From positions 1-14,879 of the forward strand of contig RFUD01000012.1 of assembly GCA_009923125.1 (NCBI GenBank): DNA of 14,879 bases. The letters are read 5' to 3'. This stretch comes from Planctomycetia bacterium. GTDB taxonomy: Bacteria; Planctomycetota; Planctomycetia; Pirellulales; UBA1268. Shown piece by piece: positions 12,285 to 14,879 of the stretch. Below the pieces are notes generated by a model. That model had not been told where the DNA came from. It did not search any database and saw only the letters and a list, made by a program, of their open reading frames with translations. The number at the start of each line of letters is the position of its first letter. The first letter of the stretch is position 1. Position numbers and translations under genes: made by a program.

Positions 12285-13793
12285 ATGCCCGAGCCCGTCG
12301 TCGCCCCCGAGTCCGCTTCCGGAAACCTGTCGCGCCGTGGGTTCCTCGGTGCCTCCACGGCGGCCGCAGGAGCGCTCGCAGCCGGAGCCGCCCCCGCCTC
12401 GGCCGCGGATGCCAACAGCCGGTTGCGGATCGGGTTCATCGGCCCCGGTGGCCGCGGCTTCGGCGCCCATGTGAAGACGCTGGCCAAGCTCCGCAGCGAA
12501 GGGGCGAACATCGACCTCGTCGCCGTGAGCGAGGTCTACAAGAACCAGGAAGAGAAGGTCTGCGACTTCATCAAGAAGGAGACCGGCGTCGAGGCGAAGC
12601 GGTACGTCGATTACACCGACATGCTCGCCGACAAGGACGTCGATGCCGTGTGCATCGGCACGCCCGACCACTGGCACCACCGGCAGATCGTGGACGCGCT
12701 CCGGGCCGGCAAGCACGTGTTCGCCGAGAAGCCGATGACGAAGACCGTGGAGGAGGCGATCGACGTCGCACGGGTGTGGCGCGAGACCGGCAAGGTGATG
12801 CAGGTGGGCGTGCAGTCCACGAGCCTGAAGGTGTGGGACCAGGCCCGGGAACTCATCGACTCGGGCAAGCTCGGCAAAGTGCTCGGGTTCCAGACGGAGT
12901 ATTTCCGCAACTCGTCGATGGGGCAGTGGCGGTATTACAAGCTCGACAAGGAGATGACGCCCCAGACGATCGACTGGAAGCGGTGGCTCGGCGTTTCGGC
13001 CGGTCTCGCTCCCGAGCTGGATTTCGACCGCGCCGTCTACGCCCAGTGGCGGTGCTACTGGCCGTTCGGTTCGGGGATGCTCACCGATCTCTTCGTGCAC
13101 CGCACGACCGCGATGCTCAAGGCCACGGGGCTCCGCTATCCGGCTCGGGTCGTGGGAGCCGGCGGCATCTACCTCGAGCTCGACACCCGCGATGTGCCCG
13201 ACGTGGCGACCGTGGTCGCCGACTACAACGAGGGCTGCCAGGGGCTGATCACGGCGACGATGTGCAACGAGAACTCGCGGCTCAAGCAGGTGATCCGGGG
13301 CCACAACGGCGCCTTCGAGTTCGGCAACGGTGAGCAGTTCACGGAGTTCAAGTTCGTGGCGGAGCGGCCGCAGGTGACGTTCAACGCCGACATCAAGGAC
13401 GAGGTGATCAAGACCGACCTGAGCGACGAGGATCTCAAGAAGAACGACACGACGTATCTCCACTTCAAGAACTGGCTCGACGCGATGGCCGCGGGCAAGC
13501 CCGAGATGTGCAACAACACCCCCGATCTGGGTGCGGCGGCGGTCGTGACGGTGATCCTGGGCGCGATGAGCTACCGCAACGGCAAGGTCTATCACTTCGA
13601 CGCGGCGACCGGCACGTACTCCGACGGGAGCCCTGCGTGGGCCAAGCAGTGGGAAACGCTCTCGAAGGAGCGCGGCCAGCCCAAGCACGTGCCCGGCTGG
13701 CACGCCGGAGACACGGGGAGCACGCTCAAGCCCGAGCCCTACATGACGCTCGCCGGCCCGTGGGTCGGCGGCAAGGATCCCGCCGGCGCATAA
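12285..13793 (+). CDS. Tat-exported Gfo/Idh/MocA-family oxidoreductase
   Basis: 502 residues. The N-terminus carries a twin-arginine signal: SRRGFLG (16-22), an Ala-rich hydrophobic region and ASA before AD (cleavage near residue 40). The Rossmann domain follows with RIGFIGPGGRGFG (48-60), then DAVCIGTPDHWHH (120-132) and the family hallmark EKP (148-150) in HVFAEKPMTKTVEEA. The C-terminal domain has WKRWLG, a WPFGSGMLTDLFVH segment with His272, and the PDVATVVADYNEG strand, typical of the bacterial-type Gfo/Idh/MocA C-terminal domain. The family carries out NAD(P)-dependent oxidation or reduction of sugars, inositols and related compounds. Exported members may receive the folded protein with cofactor bound, as for glucose-fructose oxidoreductase. 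The substrate is unknown. It is divergent from the sulfatase, a common neighbour in planctomycetes. It ends 1 nt before a 50-bp palindromic element. Confidence 0.93.
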   Translation: MPEPVVAPESASGNLSRRGFLGASTAAAGALAAGAAPASAADANSRLRIGFIGPGGRGFGAHVKTLAKLRSEGANIDLVAVSEVYKNQEEKVCDFIKKETGVEAKRYVDYTDMLADKDVDAVCIGTPDHWHHRQIVDALRAGKHVFAEKPMTKTVEEAIDVARVWRETGKVMQVGVQSTSLKVWDQARELIDSGKLGKVLGFQTEYFRNSSMGQWRYYKLDKEMTPQTIDWKRWLGVSAGLAPELDFDRAVYAQWRCYWPFGSGMLTDLFVHRTTAMLKATGLRYPARVVGAGGIYLELDTRDVPDVATVVADYNEGCQGLITATMCNENSRLKQVIRGHNGAFEFGNGEQFTEFKFVAERPQVTFNADIKDEVIKTDLSDEDLKKNDTTYLHFKNWLDAMAAGKPEMCNNTPDLGAAAVVTVILGAMSYRNGKVYHFDAATGTYSDGSPAWAKQWETLSKERGQPKHVPGWHAGDTGSTLKPEPYMTLAGPWVGGKDPAGA

Positions 13794-13843
13794 GTGGGGC
13801 GACCGTCCCGGTCGCCGGTTGGCAAGCGAGACGCTTGCCCCAC
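13794..13843 (+). repeat. 50-bp REP-like element folding into a three-way junction
   Basis: Every base fits one structure. GTGG (13794-13797) pairs with CCAC (13840-13843). Inside are hairpin A, GGCGACCG-TCC-CGGTCGCC (13798-13816), a GGTT linker (13817-13820) and hairpin B, GGCAAGCG-AGA-CGCTTGCC (13821-13839). Both 8-bp stems are perfect. A competing outer stem, GTGGGGC with GCCCCAC, is also perfect (7 bp). It starts directly after the oxidoreductase TAA. From memory, similar GTGGGGC/GCTTGCC palindromes are dispersed in Pirellulales genomes; this could not be checked here. It may act as a terminator, mRNA stabiliser or mobile REP-type element. Confidence 0.8.
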
Positions 13844-13846
13844 AAA

Positions 13847-13896
13847 CAGCACCAGGCCCGGAGGGCCGGGTCAGCACCAGCCGACGGAGGTCGGCC
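13847..13896 (+). repeat. Two 25-bp CAGCACCAG-hairpin units in tandem
   Basis: CAGCACCAG occurs at 13847-13855 and 13872-13880, exactly 25 bp apart. Each copy leads into a different palindrome: GGCCC-GGA-GGGCC (13855-13867) and GCCGAC-GGAG-GTCGGC (13880-13895). The stems differ in sequence but both keep CGGAGG at the loop side, so pairing is preserved although the bases are not. This looks like a second REP-like repeat type beside the 50-bp element. Confidence 0.65.
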
Positions 13897-13898
13897 GA

Positions 13899-13928
13899 GG
13901 GCGGTTCGGCAGGATGCCGAGACCGCCC
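13899..13928 (-). terminator. Strong hairpin just after the beta-barrel gene stop
   Basis: GGGCGGT (13899-13905) pairs with ACCGCCC (13922-13928). CGGCA (13907-13911) pairs with TGCCG (13915-13919) around a GGA loop; one T opposite AG makes a small internal bulge. In the minus-strand transcript the stem begins 7 nt after the stop codon. No U-run follows, so it is either a Rho-type or structure-only end signal, or part of the same repeat cluster. Confidence 0.5.
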
Positions 13929-13934
13929 GTGAAC

Positions 13935-14879
13935 TCAGTACCAGACGCCGGCGCGCACCAAAAACGTGTCGCTCGGGCGGTAGTCGGCCGTGTCGGTGAT
14001 GTAGTACTCCACGAGTCGGCCGAAGACCCAGCCGGTCTCGGCCCGCCACGAGACGCCGAGGTCGGCCGGGCGGCGCTCCCAGCCGGCCAGGAGCCGGTAG
14101 TCGTGGTAGACGACGACGTCGTTCGCGCCACTGTCGCGGCGCACCGCCCACTGGTTGCCGCCGAACTCGCCGGCCAGGTACAGCCACTGCGCGCCACGAT
14201 CGTTCTCCTTCACCCGCCACGCCAGCCGCGGCCGCGGAAAGATGAGCTCGAACCGGCGGTCGTCGGAGGGCGTCCAGAGCAGGCCGCCGGCCGGCAGGAT
14301 GTTGACGTCGTAGCGGTCGAGATAGATGACGCCCGCGACGATGCGGAGGTTTTCACGAGCCTCGTACGCTCCGAAGCCGTGGCCGGTGACCCGAAAGGCC
14401 TGCGGCGTGTCGTTGACGAAGTCGCTGTACCACCCCGGCGCCACGGCGAGATCGACGCCGAACGAGTCGCCGACCTTTCGCATCCAGCGGGCTTGGAGCC
14501 AGGCGTCGTAGAGCTGTGCGGGGAGCCCGGGATCCATCGGCCCGGAGACCTCGTCGACGAACGTGCCGCCGAAGCCCGGCGTGAGCAGGAGCGGCGAATC
14601 GACGGTCGGCGCCGGCAGGCCGATCGTCAGGCTCGTGTCGAGCGTCGTGAGCCCGAGGCCGTTCGCGCCGAATCGCGGAAGTTCCGTCGTCGTGAAGATC
14701 AGCTGTTGGAGCGCACCCGGCTTCGCGCCGGGAGGCAGCTTGCGGCCGGCTGGCGGTTCGAACTCCTGCCGGGGCTGCCCTGGTGGCGCGAGCTCGTCGG
14801 GCAGGAGCGGCTCGGTGAGGTCCTGTGGGTCGCCCAAGGCGGCCAGCCGAATCCGCTCGAACACCCCCTGCTCGACCGG
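13935..14879 (-). CDS. Probable outer-membrane beta-barrel protein, C-terminal part
   Basis: The frame is open to the window edge (PVEQG precedes the GTG at 14864, which has no properly spaced ribosome binding site), so the N-terminus, including any signal peptide, lies outside. About 314 residues are visible. A Pro-rich, low-complexity segment comes first (about 25-52, PPGQPRQEFEPPAGRKLPPG), then alternating hydrophobic/polar beta-strands with many aromatic residues: RIVAGVIYLDRYDVNILPAGG, PRPRLAWRVKENDRGAQWLY, YRLLAGWERRPADLGVSWRA. The protein ends in FLVRAGVWY; a C-terminal aromatic after an amphipathic strand is the usual recognition signal for BamA-type insertion. This resembles planctomycete outer-membrane barrels annotated as hypothetical or DUF6268-like, but the exact family could not be confirmed. 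Substrate and function are unknown. It converges on the oxidoreductase gene across the repeat cluster. Confidence 0.7.
   Translation of the reverse strand, partial: PVEQGVFERIRLAALGDPQDLTEPLLPDELAPPGQPRQEFEPPAGRKLPPGAKPGALQQLIFTTTELPRFGANGLGLTTLDTSLTIGLPAPTVDSPLLLTPGFGGTFVDEVSGPMDPGLPAQLYDAWLQARWMRKVGDSFGVDLAVAPGWYSDFVNDTPQAFRVTGHGFGAYEARENLRIVAGVIYLDRYDVNILPAGGLLWTPSDDRRFELIFPRPRLAWRVKENDRGAQWLYLAGEFGGNQWAVRRDSGANDVVVYHDYRLLAGWERRPADLGVSWRAETGWVFGRLVEYYITDTADYRPSDTFLVRAGVWY

Noticed and set aside
12200..12511. Upstream extension of the sulfatase reading frame, adding 104 residues.
   Set aside because: It would overlap the divergent oxidoreductase start and bury a clean signal peptide inside the protein.
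11877..13877. A 666-codon open frame on the minus strand opposite the oxidoreductase gene.
   Set aside because: It is antisense to a well-supported Gfo/Idh/MocA gene, has the Arg/His/Val-rich composition of a GC-rich shadow frame and shows no domain.

Overview
The window is high-GC DNA that fits a planctomycete, most likely of the Pirellulales type. This rests on family content rather than any marker gene. It contains a DUF1595/1592/1588/1585 cytochrome-like protein, a DUF1559 pseudopilin-like protein coupled to a small lipoprotein, a formylglycine sulfatase, a Tat-exported Gfo/Idh/MocA oxidoreductase, a PEP-CTERM surface protein and a Y_Y_Y-type sensor kinase. That combination is characteristic of Planctomycetota. 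No rRNA, tRNA, CRISPR array, transposase or phage gene was seen.

Layout. Positions 1-1568 (+) hold the 3' end of a large planctomycete cytochrome-type gene. At 1683-3136 (+) a DUF1559 gene overlaps a lipoprotein gene by ATGA. At 3254-5059 (+) is a secreted protein made of two tandem SGNH/GDSL hydrolase modules. A 210-bp non-coding stretch follows, with two DnaA-box-like 9-mers one helical turn apart. At 5270-7711 (+) is a long beta-strand-rich PEP-CTERM protein. At 7788-10396 (+) is a two-component pair: a NarL/LytS-like histidine kinase with a periplasmic sensor, then a LuxR-type response regulator. It converges, with only 3 nt between stop codons, on a sulfatase at 10400-12199 (-). The sulfatase is divergent from a Gfo/Idh/MocA oxidoreductase at 12285-13793 (+). 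At 13794-13928 there is a dense run of hairpins, including a 50-bp REP-like element that folds completely into a three-way junction. At 13935-14879 (-) is the C-terminal part of a probable outer-membrane beta-barrel protein.

How the genes may work together (inference). Most products are predicted to act outside the cytoplasm: SGNH esterase modules, a sulfatase with a C-terminal beta-sandwich, a Tat-exported sugar-type oxidoreductase and a sorted surface protein. This suits a bacterium that attacks decorated, sulfated polysaccharides. The kinase's periplasmic region looks like a Y_Y_Y domain interrupted by jelly-roll-like sequence, so it could sense a glycan fragment and drive neighbouring genes through the LuxR regulator. 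Nothing in the sequence proves that link.

The features most worth a second look are the composite palindromic repeat at 13794-13896, the paired DnaA-box-like sites at 5145-5163, the split sensor domain of the kinase, and the double SGNH protein whose second copy has a shifted catalytic Asp.
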